From Bacteroidales bacterium (GTDB lineage Bacteria; Bacteroidota; Bacteroidia; Bacteroidales; P3): DNA of 56,872 nucleotides. Positions 17,531-26,363 of the stretch are shown one piece after another (positions within the stretch are counted from its first letter, which is position 1; the number at the start of each line of letters is the position of its first letter). The translations under genes were made by a program, and so were the position numbers. The stretch lies in assembly GCA_017480185.1 (NCBI GenBank), contig JAFVBC010000026.1, positions 1 to 56,872 on the forward strand. The letters run 5' to 3'. The notes beneath the pieces are model-generated. The model did not search any database and was not told the DNA's origin. It saw nothing but the letters and a program-made list of their open reading frames with translations.

Positions 17531-17599
17531 TATCTTTTTTATTCAACCACATGTTTTTCTTTACAAAAGCATGCAAAATAAAGCGAAGAACAGCGAATT

Positions 17600-17672
17600 A
17601 AGTCCCTATCATATCCTAATCAAGTCCCTATCATATCCTGCTTTTGCAGGAGTTGATAGGGACTTGATTAGG
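17600..17672. repeat. Unequal-arm palindrome with a 22-bp unit
   Basis: The left arm holds an 18-bp direct repeat (17600-17617 and 17622-17639, period 22). The right arm holds one complementary unit: 17615-17633 pairs perfectly with 17654-17672 over 19 bp. A small inner hairpin CCTGC-TTTT-GCAGG sits at the tip. It lies between the 3' end of the DUF2490 gene and the promoter of the thiamine operon. The design resembles the 11-bp-unit family, but the sequence differs. Confidence 0.9.
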
Positions 17673-17700
17673 TGGGAAACAGAGGATAAGGCGACCGTAG

Positions 17701-18525
17701 TCAGAAAGAAAATGTGTAGTCGACACATGCCCATCCAACGAATCCTTTTCGTAGGGTGTAGGATTTAAGTTTGGTACCAGCAGCATTGGCATCTATTTCC
17801 TTATCGGAAATACAGTCGGCTAATAGTTGAAAACGCAGGCTGTTGCCCCGAGTAATCTTATATGTTGTGCCCAATGCCACCCGACGACGATTGACATACG
17901 TCCCATTCCATCCACTTATAAACCACCCAGCCTCGGCGATTTCATAGCCATCAACTGTGGTGTAGAGGGATCCATCGTAGAAAGCATCCACTACGGGGGC
18001 GTTCAAAGTGTTGCGAAGTTCGAATGCAGCAAATGGCACAATCCGTCTCCAACCTTGATATTTAACCGAAATTCTACTTTTCAAAGCCATTGCTGTACGT
18101 GGGGCTTGATAGGTGTTCATATCTCCCGAACGATAGGTGGCTTGCAAACGCTCCTTAAGACCAAATTGCCAATGCCCCCATTGATACTGTGCTGTGGCAT
18201 CCAGCATGAGCCTATGGCGCGCACTTTTGAAGGCCTTGTTAGCAGAGCTATAGGGATTGATTAAGGCATAGCCCATACCGACTTTCAACCAGGGCAAAGC
18301 CTTGTAGGTTATACCCACTGTGGTGTGCAGTCTGTTGAACGATGAGAAGTTGTCGTCGAGTCTTATTTCTTCTTCCGCAAAGATATGCAGACCTTTGGCT
18401 AACTTTTTGTCTGCCTGTAACGACAACCGTGCACCATACTCGTTGTCAAGCACCTCTGTGGTTTGAGCCTGCACTGCTGCCATAGTCAAGACAAGCATTG
18501 CAGTCAACAAGGTTCTCTTTTTCAT
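17701..18525 (-). CDS. DUF2490 family outer-membrane beta-barrel protein
   Basis: The likely start is the ATG at 18525 (MKKRTLLTAMLVLTMAAVQA), which opens with a signal peptide. The frame is open further to 18612, but that part would overlap the upstream gene and lacks signal features. The 274-residue protein is made of alternating beta strands (RLSLQADKKLAKGLHIFAEE, TTVGITYKALPWLKVGMGYA) and ends in an aromatic strand CVDYTFSF. This fits DUF2490 barrels of unknown function. It lies 22 bp after the Cthe_2159-like gene and is probably in the same operon. Confidence 0.8.
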   Translation of the reverse strand: MKKRTLLTAMLVLTMAAVQAQTTEVLDNEYGARLSLQADKKLAKGLHIFAEEEIRLDDNFSSFNRLHTTVGITYKALPWLKVGMGYALINPYSSANKAFKSARHRLMLDATAQYQWGHWQFGLKERLQATYRSGDMNTYQAPRTAMALKSRISVKYQGWRRIVPFAAFELRNTLNAPVVDAFYDGSLYTTVDGYEIAEAGWFISGWNGTYVNRRRVALGTTYKITRGNSLRFQLLADCISDKEIDANAAGTKLKSYTLRKGFVGWACVDYTFSF

Positions 18526-18547
18526 AAGCAAAAGCATTTTCTTGGTA

Positions 18548-20251
18548 TCAATGCCCACCTGGGCGACTGCCACCGCCACTGTAGGAACTGAGCGATACCG
18601 ATGTGCCACCACTCACTTCGGCTCCGACGGTTATCATCCCATTAAGAATGTCGGAGCCCCCACTCGTCGTTGGCTGATATACCAGTGTGGGCTGTGAGCT
18701 CCCTCCACTCACAACAAGGCTATTGCCTCCGGTAGGTGTTTGGAAAACATATTTCGCATCGCCTACTGTAAGGGCATAGGTAGCGTTGGGCGAAAACGAT
18801 GCAGCCTTGTAGCACGGTTGGTCAAGTTGGGCACCATTCTCAAGCCCTCCTATCGCTATTACCACCCCACCTCGTACATACAACTTCTTACGCTCCTCGG
18901 AGTTGGCATCAAAGCCCACATCAGGCGAACCATGGGTGCAAATGCCATAGACTACACCTCCGTTGATGTAGATATTGCCATTGGCATCGATTCCATCGGC
19001 CCCGGTCGATGTGCCCGCACCGTAACCACACACATAGCCGCTGTTGAAAGTCATGTCGGATGAGGCATTGATGGCATCGTCGCCTCTCGAATAGGCATAC
19101 ACCATACCTCCATTGAATATCATCTCGGCCTTACTCTCAATGGCTTCATGATTTGTGGATGACACGGTTATCGTACCACCGTTGAACACTATGTCGCCAT
19201 CGGCTTTTATGCCTTTAGTATACACACCACTGGTTGTATTTCCATGTCCACCCCAACCCCATCCACTTCCTCCGCCACTGCCATAATTGCTACCACTGAC
19301 CGTTACGATTACCTCACCACCATTGAAAGTGGCATTGCCATCAACACTTATGCCTTTGGCACCTGTGCCAGTAGAAGTGATCATCAAGGTTCCACCATCG
19401 ATAAGGAATGCTCCATCGGCTTTTATACCGTCAACCCGACTGGTATCGCCCGACGATACAACGGTATTTCCACTAACATAGATTGTAGTAGCGCCCCCCG
19501 ATACACGGCAATTGCCATCGGTAGAGATTCCTTTTTTACCCGCTGCAGATGATGTGATGCCCAATACGCCCCCTTGCACAATCACCGAATCTTTGCCTCT
19601 AACACCATGTCCCGATGTAGTAATGACGCTGATATTAACACTGTCTTTCATCTTAACATAGTCGTCGCTTGTGATACCAGCTTTGCCAGTTGCAGTCACC
19701 GACAGGGATCCACGTCCACTGAATATTAGTTGTCCCTCGCTGAAAAGGACTGCTTTTTCATCCTCACTCTGTGGAGTCTGACTGTATTGCACACCGTCGG
19801 CAAGGCTATTGCTTCCCCAAACAACCAATTGTGTGCTTTTACCGCTGCTGGGCGATGCCATTGGACCCTGAATGTTGATTGCTGCACCCGCAGTGTTTGT
19901 CAATGTTAAACTATTGATAACTATAGCTTGCTTGCGTCCGCTGTATAATTTGAAATAGCCGTTACTGCTATTTCCCGATAACCTGTATTGCACCTTACGC
20001 GAACTTATATTGGTAACGGTAACGCCATTGTTTCCAGAAATACTCACAAGTATGCTGTCGTCTTGCCCATCCACGACAGCCCCACTTTCAGAAAACACAA
20101 CCGACACAACTGTACTATAATCGGTGCTGTCGAATGCCCATTCATCTTCGGTGTTGACATCATCAATAAGCACGATATTATCGTCGACACAACTCCACAT
20201 TAGTAGGAGTATTGCAATAGGAGCAAAGTATAAGACTAACCGCCTCATCAC
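18548..20251 (-). CDS. Cthe_2159-like carbohydrate-binding beta-helix lipoprotein
   Basis: The 567-residue protein has a lipoprotein signal (LLLMWSC). A short linker follows, then a long series of beta-helix turns with repeating motifs such as GIKADGAFLIDGG, GISVDGNATFNGG, GIKADGDIVFNGG and AIESKAEMIFNGG. This is the pattern of the Cthe_2159 family, whose founder binds acidic plant polysaccharide. The C-terminus carries a beta domain and a Gly/Ser-rich tail (SYSGGGSRPGGH). A glycine-tryptophan loop (GSGGGSGWGWGG) interrupts the helix in the middle. It probably sits on the cell surface. The ligand is unknown. Confidence 0.85.
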   Translation of the reverse strand: MMRRLVLYFAPIAILLLMWSCVDDNIVLIDDVNTEDEWAFDSTDYSTVVSVVFSESGAVVDGQDDSILVSISGNNGVTVTNISSRKVQYRLSGNSSNGYFKLYSGRKQAIVINSLTLTNTAGAAINIQGPMASPSSGKSTQLVVWGSNSLADGVQYSQTPQSEDEKAVLFSEGQLIFSGRGSLSVTATGKAGITSDDYVKMKDSVNISVITTSGHGVRGKDSVIVQGGVLGITSSAAGKKGISTDGNCRVSGGATTIYVSGNTVVSSGDTSRVDGIKADGAFLIDGGTLMITSTGTGAKGISVDGNATFNGGEVIVTVSGSNYGSGGGSGWGWGGHGNTTSGVYTKGIKADGDIVFNGGTITVSSTNHEAIESKAEMIFNGGMVYAYSRGDDAINASSDMTFNSGYVCGYGAGTSTGADGIDANGNIYINGGVVYGICTHGSPDVGFDANSEERKKLYVRGGVVIAIGGLENGAQLDQPCYKAASFSPNATYALTVGDAKYVFQTPTGGNSLVVSGGSSQPTLVYQPTTSGGSDILNGMITVGAEVSGGTSVSLSSYSGGGSRPGGH

Positions 20252-20394
20252 ATAGTAGTATTTACTCGTTTTTTTTCAAATAGTTATTGTGCGCAATGGC
20301 ATTCTCTCTTATGCACCTTATGCACCTTCTTCACCATTCTACTTCCACCAAAAGCATGACCGTATCTGCAAGACATAGGCCTGCTCATGCATTG

Positions 20395-20402
20395 CAAAGG
20401 TA
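20395..20402 (-). promoter_or_regulatory. Promoter -7 box for the Cthe_2159-like/DUF2490 genes
   Basis: The minus strand reads TACCTTTG, matching TAnnTTTG. No strong -33 element is evident. Confidence 0.5.
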
Positions 20403-20510
20403 CGCATTTTTGAGTTTTTGCTATCCCTCCACGATAGTCCTTTCTGACATCATACCTCAACTTTCTTCACAAGAAAAAAACTCCTCTAACACACGATTTA
20501 TGCTGGAAAC

Positions 20511-20547
20511 AAAAAAAGGAGACGTCATATTAGCGTCTCCTTTTTTT
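20511..20547. terminator. Strong intrinsic terminator of the 4-hydroxybutyrate operon
   Basis: Seven A residues, a GGAGACG/CGTCTCC stem with a 9-base loop, and seven T residues form a textbook terminator that works in either direction. It lies just past the succinate-semialdehyde dehydrogenase stop. Confidence 0.9.
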
Positions 20548-20565
20548 GTGTTTAGCTCGGGTTTC

Positions 20566-21924
20566 TTATTTCCACATTTCTTCGTCAGAAGGAACTTGGA
20601 TTTTATTCGAAAGAGGAGCAATACGAGTAATGTTCATAAGGTGCTTGTAGGTAAAGTTCTCCGAAATGGAGTTGTTACCCCAGCTACCGCAACCAAGAGT
20701 ATTGGTGGTGGCAAGACCATTCTGAACATGACCACCGGCAGTGGTAGCACTAACAGCATTCACAACCACACGGCTAACGGTGAGTTCTTCACCAGCTTGT
20801 ATGATGTGGCTTTGGTTGCGAGAGTGGATAGCTACCGAGTGGCCGTTACCTTCGTATTGTAAGTTGGTTTCAGCAATGCAGATAGCATCATCGAAAGTCT
20901 TATAGGGGAAAGCACCCATCACAGGACACATCTTTTCTTTGCTAATGTCATCGGCTCGGCCAAACTTACCGTTGCTTTCAACAACGATGATGCGAGTTTT
21001 TTCAGGGATATTGATACCAGCTTTCTTAGCGATATAAGCTGTGCTCTGTCCGACAACGTCACGAGCAGTGTGGCCATCCTCAAAGATAGCAGCAATGACT
21101 TTCTCACGCTCCTCTTTGTTGCACACGTATGCACCATGATTGCGGAAAGCAGCAATTACTTCGTCATGGCACTCCTCGGGATAGATGAAACTCTGTTCAC
21201 CAGTGCAGATAATACCATTGTCGAACGAACGGCCTGTGATAACTTTTTCAGCAGCCTCTTCGAAATCAATGTCGCGGTCAAGGATAACTTGCACGTTACC
21301 TGCTCCGACACCGTAGCTGGGTTTACCGCTACTGTAGGCACTCTTAACCATGGCCATACCACCGGTGGCAACAGTAACATCGGCCAAACGCATCAACTCC
21401 TGAGTCTTATCAATTGACGGATCTTCAACCATCTGAATCAATCCTTCGGGCACATTGAGAGGTTTCAAGGCTTCGAGAATATATTCAATGGCTTTGCCCG
21501 AGCAGTTTTTGCTCTTCGGATGCGGACTAATGATGATAGCATTGCGAGTCTTAAGAGCAAAAGCGATTTTTGACATTGGGGTAACGATGGGGTTGGTCAT
21601 AGGGGTAACGCCAGCCACAACGCCCATGGGCTTTGCCACTTCAATCAAACCAGTAACATCGTCCATGCTCAACACACCAACGCTCTTTTTACCTTTCAGG
21701 TTGAAATAGACACCTTTTGCTTTGTTGCGGTTCTTTGCAACTTTATCCTCGTAAACGCCCATCTTGGTCTCATCAACAGCCATGCGAGCCAATTCCTCGG
21801 CGTGGTCGTAGATGGCGCGAGTGGTAAGTTTCACAGCTTGGTCGCAACGTTCTTGGTCAAACTGGCGAGCGTAGATAGCCTGTGCCTCACGGGCTTTTGC
21901 TATCATTTGTTCTATCTCTGTCAT
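20566..21924 (-). CDS. sucD: CoA-dependent succinate-semialdehyde dehydrogenase
   Basis: This acylating aldehyde dehydrogenase reduces succinyl-CoA to succinate semialdehyde. The start chosen is MTEIEQMIAKAREA at 21924; the frame is open 11 codons further but without support. The 452-residue protein has the catalytic cysteine in DNGIICTGEQSFIYPEE, the NAD-binding ALKTRNAIIISPHPKSK and the GAGNVQVILDRDID segment seen in the SucD/AdhE-N group. It follows 4-hydroxybutyrate dehydrogenase in the same operon and ends it. The same gene order is known in Porphyromonas gingivalis. Confidence 0.93.
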   Translation of the reverse strand: MTEIEQMIAKAREAQAIYARQFDQERCDQAVKLTTRAIYDHAEELARMAVDETKMGVYEDKVAKNRNKAKGVYFNLKGKKSVGVLSMDDVTGLIEVAKPMGVVAGVTPMTNPIVTPMSKIAFALKTRNAIIISPHPKSKNCSGKAIEYILEALKPLNVPEGLIQMVEDPSIDKTQELMRLADVTVATGGMAMVKSAYSSGKPSYGVGAGNVQVILDRDIDFEEAAEKVITGRSFDNGIICTGEQSFIYPEECHDEVIAAFRNHGAYVCNKEEREKVIAAIFEDGHTARDVVGQSTAYIAKKAGINIPEKTRIIVVESNGKFGRADDISKEKMCPVMGAFPYKTFDDAICIAETNLQYEGNGHSVAIHSRNQSHIIQAGEELTVSRVVVNAVSATTAGGHVQNGLATTNTLGCGSWGNNSISENFTYKHLMNITRIAPLSNKIQVPSDEEMWK

Positions 21925-21985
21925 TTTTGTTGTGTTGTTTATTGTGTTGTTTAACAATTAAGTAAGTGTCTTATTTTATTCAAAA

Positions 21986-23095
21986 TTAGAAAAGATCTTT
22001 ATAAATCTTCACAATCTCGTCGCGTGAGAATGGCGTGTAGTTGTTATTCAACAAACGCTGCTGTGTTGCTATCACATTGTCGGCAAACGCAACCGTCTCC
22101 TCCTCTTTCATACCAAACTCATGCAATGGGCGCTTGGTGGCAAGGTTGTTCAACAACTGCTCAAGAGCCTCATACACGTTCTCGGGAGTTGTCCCAAGCA
22201 TGTCGGCCATAAGTTTGTTCAAATCTTTTATTGCACCATTGGGGTTCTTCTGAGTATAGAGTTTGAAGATGTGTGTATAGAACTGGTAGTTGCTCTCGCC
22301 ATGGGGCACATGGTAGTTACCACCAAGAGGATACGACAATGCATGAACTGCACCACAACCTGCATTACCAAAAGCTATACCAGCATAGTTGCTGGCGCGT
22401 AACATTTCCTCAAGATGCTCCAAACGATATTCTGGCCCTTCTTTTGCGATGCCACAGAAAATGGGGATAATAAGGCGGATAGCCTCCACCGAGAACATAC
22501 GCGAATAGGGAGTAGCCTTGGGCGAGAGGTAACTCTCAGTGGCATGAATAAGAGCATCTATTGCACTGAAAGCATAGGGTTTGAAAGGCAAACTCTTCAA
22601 CAATTCAGGTATCAACACAGCGTCATCGGCCAAAATGGCATTGTCGGCCAATCCCAACTTAGTGTGACGTTGTTTCAACTCGGCGATACTGATGTTGGTA
22701 ACCTCACTTCCCGTTCCACAAGTGGTGGGGATGATAACCAACTGTTTCTTCTTAACAATAGGGATTTTACGCTCAAATGCATCGGTAACATTATCCAAAT
22801 GTCCCAACGAGAAAATCTTCGAAATGTCTATCACAGTGCCACCACCTACGGCAACCACGCGGTTGTATTCCACCTTAGCGTTGTCGTTCATGATATTCTG
22901 AATCATCTCATCGCTCGGCTCGCCCATACCGTACTTCTCCTGCATCACAAAAGTACAAGGAAGTCCAAGGGGCTTAATATAAGGCTCGTAAATAAACGAT
23001 TGGGTAATCACCAGGTCGTTAGAACCAAGTTCGAAAGCCTTTGCAAATTCGGCAAAGGTGTCAAACTGACTGATGTTTGTTTTTACTGTAAACAT
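21986..23095 (-). CDS. 4hbD: 4-hydroxybutyrate dehydrogenase (iron-containing alcohol dehydrogenase)
   Basis: This 369-residue group III alcohol dehydrogenase reduces succinate semialdehyde to 4-hydroxybutyrate. Family motifs are the nucleotide loop AVGGGTVIDISK, TTCGTGSEVTNIS, and the metal site spread over DALIHATESYLS, GAVHALSYPLGGNYHVPHGESN. Specificity is inferred from its place between the CoA-transferase and succinate-semialdehyde dehydrogenase genes. It starts 17 bp after the CoA-transferase stop. Confidence 0.93.
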   Translation of the reverse strand: MFTVKTNISQFDTFAEFAKAFELGSNDLVITQSFIYEPYIKPLGLPCTFVMQEKYGMGEPSDEMIQNIMNDNAKVEYNRVVAVGGGTVIDISKIFSLGHLDNVTDAFERKIPIVKKKQLVIIPTTCGTGSEVTNISIAELKQRHTKLGLADNAILADDAVLIPELLKSLPFKPYAFSAIDALIHATESYLSPKATPYSRMFSVEAIRLIIPIFCGIAKEGPEYRLEHLEEMLRASNYAGIAFGNAGCGAVHALSYPLGGNYHVPHGESNYQFYTHIFKLYTQKNPNGAIKDLNKLMADMLGTTPENVYEALEQLLNNLATKRPLHEFGMKEEETVAFADNVIATQQRLLNNNYTPFSRDEIVKIYKDLF

Positions 23096-23112
23096 GGTAA
23101 ATTAGAGTTTTA

Positions 23113-24405
23113 CTACTTGTTAAATCTTTTCTCGTATTCTTCCTGCAGCATTGGACGGAAGTCGGGATGAGCGATAGCTATCAAAGCCTCCGCACGCTGA
23201 CGTAATGTTTTTCCTTTCAAATGGGCAATGCCGTACTCGGTAACGACGTAATCCACATCGTTACGCGAGGTTGTTACTGCTGCACCTTCTGCCAAGAAGG
23301 GCACAATACGACTCACTTTGCCTTTTGCTGCCGTGGAGGGCATAGCCATGATGCTCTTTCCCTCGCGCGACATAGCAGCACCGCGCACATAGTCTACCTG
23401 GCCACCAGTACCGCTAAATTGTTTTATTCCCATTGTCTCACTCGCCACCTGACCCATAAGGTCAATTTCTATGCACGAGTTGATTGCAACCATGCGGTCA
23501 TTTTTGGCGATGACATACGGGTCATTTACGTAGTCAACACCATAAAGTTCGACCATGGGATTGTTATTAACAAAGTCGTACAACTTTTTCGTACCCATCA
23601 AGAACGTGGCAACCAGTTTTCCTTGGTGCAGTGTTTTACGACTTCCGTTAATAACTCCTTTTTCCACGAGGTCTACAACCCCGTCGGAGAACATTTCAGT
23701 GTGTATACCCAAATCGTGCTTATCACCCAATGCCATCAACACTGCATCAGGGATAGCACCTATTCCAAGTTGGAGGGTTGCACCATCTTCTACCAATGAT
23801 GCACAATTACGACCTATAGCTGCTTCGACGTCGCCAATTTTTGCCGGAGCCAATTCTGGCATATCGTACGAGCAAGGGACGATGTGTGTCAACTCGGATA
23901 CATGAACCAACGTACCACCACCGACGAAAGGCAGACGGTCATTGGCCTCGGCTATCACCACACGGGCTTTCTTTATAGCGGCGACAGCATAGTCGCACGA
24001 GAGGCTAACCGAACAATATCCCTCGGCATTAGGAGGGGTGACGGTTACTAAAGCCACGTCGCACGGTATTTCATTTCCCAGCATTGGTGGGATATCTTTG
24101 AAGTAGGCAGGGAAGAACTCTCCGTGCCCACTCCATACGGCCTGGCGAGAGTTGCCACCGAGGAAGTTGCTCAAGTGGCGGAAATTGTCGTAGCACTCAG
24201 GTGCGAAGCACTCGCCATCGCCCAAAGTCAGCATGTGATAGATGGTAACATCATGGAAGTCTGCACGGTGTGCAGCCATTGCCTGTATGGTGTGGCGAGG
24301 AACGCCAGCACATTCAGACATAACGACGGTGTCGCCAGGTTTAATGCTTTTAATAGCCTCTTCGGCTGTCGTTTGCTTGGTTTTGTACTCTTCTTTCCAG
24401 TCCAT
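23113..24405 (-). CDS. abfT: 4-hydroxybutyrate CoA-transferase
   Basis: The 430-residue protein belongs to the acetyl-CoA hydrolase/transferase family (Cat2/AbfT). It moves CoA from an acyl-CoA donor onto 4-hydroxybutyrate. The likely catalytic glutamate is in LGIHTEMFSDGVVDL, and SGTGGQVDYVRGA and VVTEYGIAHLKGKTLRQRA are the typical C-terminal signatures. It lies between the dehydratase gene upstream (100-bp gap containing a hairpin) and 4hbD. Confidence 0.93.
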   Translation of the reverse strand: MDWKEEYKTKQTTAEEAIKSIKPGDTVVMSECAGVPRHTIQAMAAHRADFHDVTIYHMLTLGDGECFAPECYDNFRHLSNFLGGNSRQAVWSGHGEFFPAYFKDIPPMLGNEIPCDVALVTVTPPNAEGYCSVSLSCDYAVAAIKKARVVIAEANDRLPFVGGGTLVHVSELTHIVPCSYDMPELAPAKIGDVEAAIGRNCASLVEDGATLQLGIGAIPDAVLMALGDKHDLGIHTEMFSDGVVDLVEKGVINGSRKTLHQGKLVATFLMGTKKLYDFVNNNPMVELYGVDYVNDPYVIAKNDRMVAINSCIEIDLMGQVASETMGIKQFSGTGGQVDYVRGAAMSREGKSIMAMPSTAAKGKVSRIVPFLAEGAAVTTSRNDVDYVVTEYGIAHLKGKTLRQRAEALIAIAHPDFRPMLQEEYEKRFNK

Positions 24406-24426
24406 AGTTCTATTAAAAATAATATA

Positions 24427-24476
24427 TGTTCAGACTCTCGGCTCACGGACAATCGTCGTTCCCGAGAGCCTGAACA
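24427..24476. promoter_or_regulatory. Intercistronic hairpin in the 4-hydroxybutyrate operon
   Basis: Bases 24427-24441 (TGTTCAGACTCTCGG) and 24462-24476 (CCGAGAGCCTGAACA) pair over 15 positions with one mismatch around a 20-base loop. It sits in the 99-bp gap between abfD and the CoA-transferase gene. It has no T run and no promoter box follows it, so it may protect or process the mRNA rather than end it. Confidence 0.7.
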
Positions 24477-24504
24477 TCGGTTGTTGATTGTTAACGCTTA
24501 CACA

Positions 24505-25965
24505 TTATTTATTCTGACTTTCGTCAATGTGAGCGATAGTCTTGGCAAGTTGCTTCTTGCTTTCCATGTCGCACTGACGCGAGATCATGATGCGCTGAGC
24601 CTGTGGCGAGCCAGCACCGTGCATACTTTCTGTACGGTAACCAACAGCAGCTGTACCGAGGGTGAGGTTCTCGATGAGACGCAGTATGCGCATACGGTTT
24701 TCTGTGCTGACATTGGCAACACCACGGAGGTATTTCTCAACATAATGTCCAACCTCTTTGCTGCGCAAGTCGGCCTCGCTGGGCATGGTAACCATCAAAC
24801 CACCAGCAATATCTTCGGCCAAACGGGCAATTTCGTAAGGCAGACGAGTAACGTTCTGTTTGCAGACGTTAGCAAGCAGGAGGTCTATTTGGTAGTTGCC
24901 AGCAGCTGTCTTGCAACCTTCGGCCGAGCAAGCAATACCGCAAGCATAAAGGGTCTCATTGAGGTGGTTCATTTCAATAAGTTTATCCTTAATGTGGCTG
25001 GCTTTTGCTGCACCGTTGTATTCGGCTGCCAATGCGGCTGCACCAATCAGCACATCGCCGACACCAACTTTACATCCACCATAGCTCTGACGGTGATAGC
25101 CCGAGAAACGCTCAACGAGCATACCAGCAAAGTCGTATTCCTGGCACATGAACACGCGGTCGTTGGGGATAAACACATTGTCGAAGATAACAAGAGCCTC
25201 ATGACCACCAAAGGTGCTGTTACCGAGGTCCATGTCGTGGTATTCTTCAAGTTTACGGGTGTCGCAGCTCTGACGGCCATAAATCATGGTAATACCTTCA
25301 GCATCGGTGGGGACAGCAAAACTCACGGCATAAGCCTTGTCCTCCTCCTTCATGGCCTGGGTGGGCATGATGAGGTGCTCGTGGCTGTTGACAGCACCAG
25401 TTTGGTGAGCCTTTGCACCACGCACCACTATACCGTCGGGGCGAATTTCAACAATGTGAAGATACATATCGGGGTCGGCCTGCTTTGAGGGCGAGAGCGA
25501 ACGATCGCCTTTGGGGTCGGTCATAGCGCCATCAATGGTCAAGTCGTTATCCTGCACATATTTCAGGTACTCCACAAAACGTTTGTGGTATTCTGTGCCG
25601 TACTTTTGGTCAATCTCGAAAGTGGTCGAATAGATGGCGTTAAAGGCGTCCATACCAACGCAACGTTGGAAACAGGCGCTGGTCTTTTGGCCACACAGAC
25701 GCTGCATTTTCACCTTGTTCACCAGGTCTTCGGTGCTTTGGTGCAGGTGGCAGAAACGGTTGATTCTCTTGCCAGTGAGGTTCGAGATAGCTGTCATCAC
25801 TTCCTGATACTCGGGCTTCTCTGCCAACTCATAGGTCATTGCCACCGAGTTGAGCGACGGACGAATCATGGGGTGATCAACAGGGTTTTCGATCTTTTCG
25901 CCCATGTAATAGACGTTCATCTTCAGTTTGCGAAGACTTTCAATGTACTGGTCTTTGGTCATCAT
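24505..25965 (-). CDS. abfD: 4-hydroxybutyryl-CoA dehydratase / vinylacetyl-CoA isomerase
   Basis: AbfD is an FAD and [4Fe-4S] enzyme that turns 4-hydroxybutyryl-CoA into crotonyl-CoA by a radical route. All four cluster ligands known from Clostridium aminobutyricum (C99, C103, H292, C299) are present one residue earlier: C98 and C102 in ACFQRCVG, H291 and C298 in GYHRQSYGGCKVG. The 486 residues equal the family length. Two ATG codons begin the frame and either could be used. It is the first gene of the operon and has its own promoter about 200 bp upstream. Confidence 0.96.
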   Translation of the reverse strand: MMTKDQYIESLRKLKMNVYYMGEKIENPVDHPMIRPSLNSVAMTYELAEKPEYQEVMTAISNLTGKRINRFCHLHQSTEDLVNKVKMQRLCGQKTSACFQRCVGMDAFNAIYSTTFEIDQKYGTEYHKRFVEYLKYVQDNDLTIDGAMTDPKGDRSLSPSKQADPDMYLHIVEIRPDGIVVRGAKAHQTGAVNSHEHLIMPTQAMKEEDKAYAVSFAVPTDAEGITMIYGRQSCDTRKLEEYHDMDLGNSTFGGHEALVIFDNVFIPNDRVFMCQEYDFAGMLVERFSGYHRQSYGGCKVGVGDVLIGAAALAAEYNGAAKASHIKDKLIEMNHLNETLYACGIACSAEGCKTAAGNYQIDLLLANVCKQNVTRLPYEIARLAEDIAGGLMVTMPSEADLRSKEVGHYVEKYLRGVANVSTENRMRILRLIENLTLGTAAVGYRTESMHGAGSPQAQRIMISRQCDMESKKQLAKTIAHIDESQNK

Positions 25966-26363
25966 AATGCTTCAGATTTTTATGTTTTTTGTTGAAGGAA
26001 TTTCATTTTCAAAGGGTCTACAAAGCACAAACCGCACGTCCTCTGCCCGACTTTTTAGCCTTGCGAAGGACGTTTTCTTCTGTTTATTCGAGGGGGCTTT
26101 TTGCAAAACTCCCCTCTCCTGCTTGCAACTCTTTTCAAAGGCCTCTCCTTTGTAAAGCAGGCACAAAAATATTAAAAAAAAGTTTTCTGCAAAAAATATT
26201 TTCATTTAGTGAGGACGAGAGCACAATAACCCCATCTTGTGAACAAACAACACCGCAGCCCGTAGCTTCGTTGTTTCACCTTCTCTACCTCCCAACATGG
26301 TCGGCACTTCCCTCCATAATCGACCCTCCAAAGCGCCCATCACCCACAAGAGCCATCGCATGC
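25966..26363. other. Leader and promoter region of the 4-hydroxybutyrate operon
   Basis: The 398 bases hold the promoter listed at 26164-26194 and a roughly 190-nt 5' leader. The leader contains a possible hairpin (26090-26095 GAGGGG with 26111-26116 CCCCTC, enclosing a TTTTGCAAAA palindrome) and a smaller one near 26141-26156. I see no known riboswitch and no coding frame that I trust. Confidence 0.6.
26164..26194 (-). promoter_or_regulatory. Promoter of the 4-hydroxybutyrate operon
   Basis: The minus strand has TATTTTTG (26164-26171), matching TAnnTTTG, with TTTG about 18 bases upstream across an A/T-rich spacer. Spacing and composition fit a Bacteroidetes promoter, and transcription would run into abfD. 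Confidence 0.6.

Larger units (their letters stand above)
20252..20565. other. Intergenic region holding a promoter and a terminator
   Basis: The 314 bases contain no coding frame. They hold the promoter box of the leftward gene (20395-20402), giving it a leader of about 135 nt, and the terminator of the 4-hydroxybutyrate operon (20511-20547). Confidence 0.7.

Noticed and set aside
24124..25488. A 454-codon open frame on the plus strand opposite abfD and the CoA-transferase gene
   Set aside because: It is a shadow of two well-conserved genes on the minus strand, has no recognisable domain and spans the gap between them.
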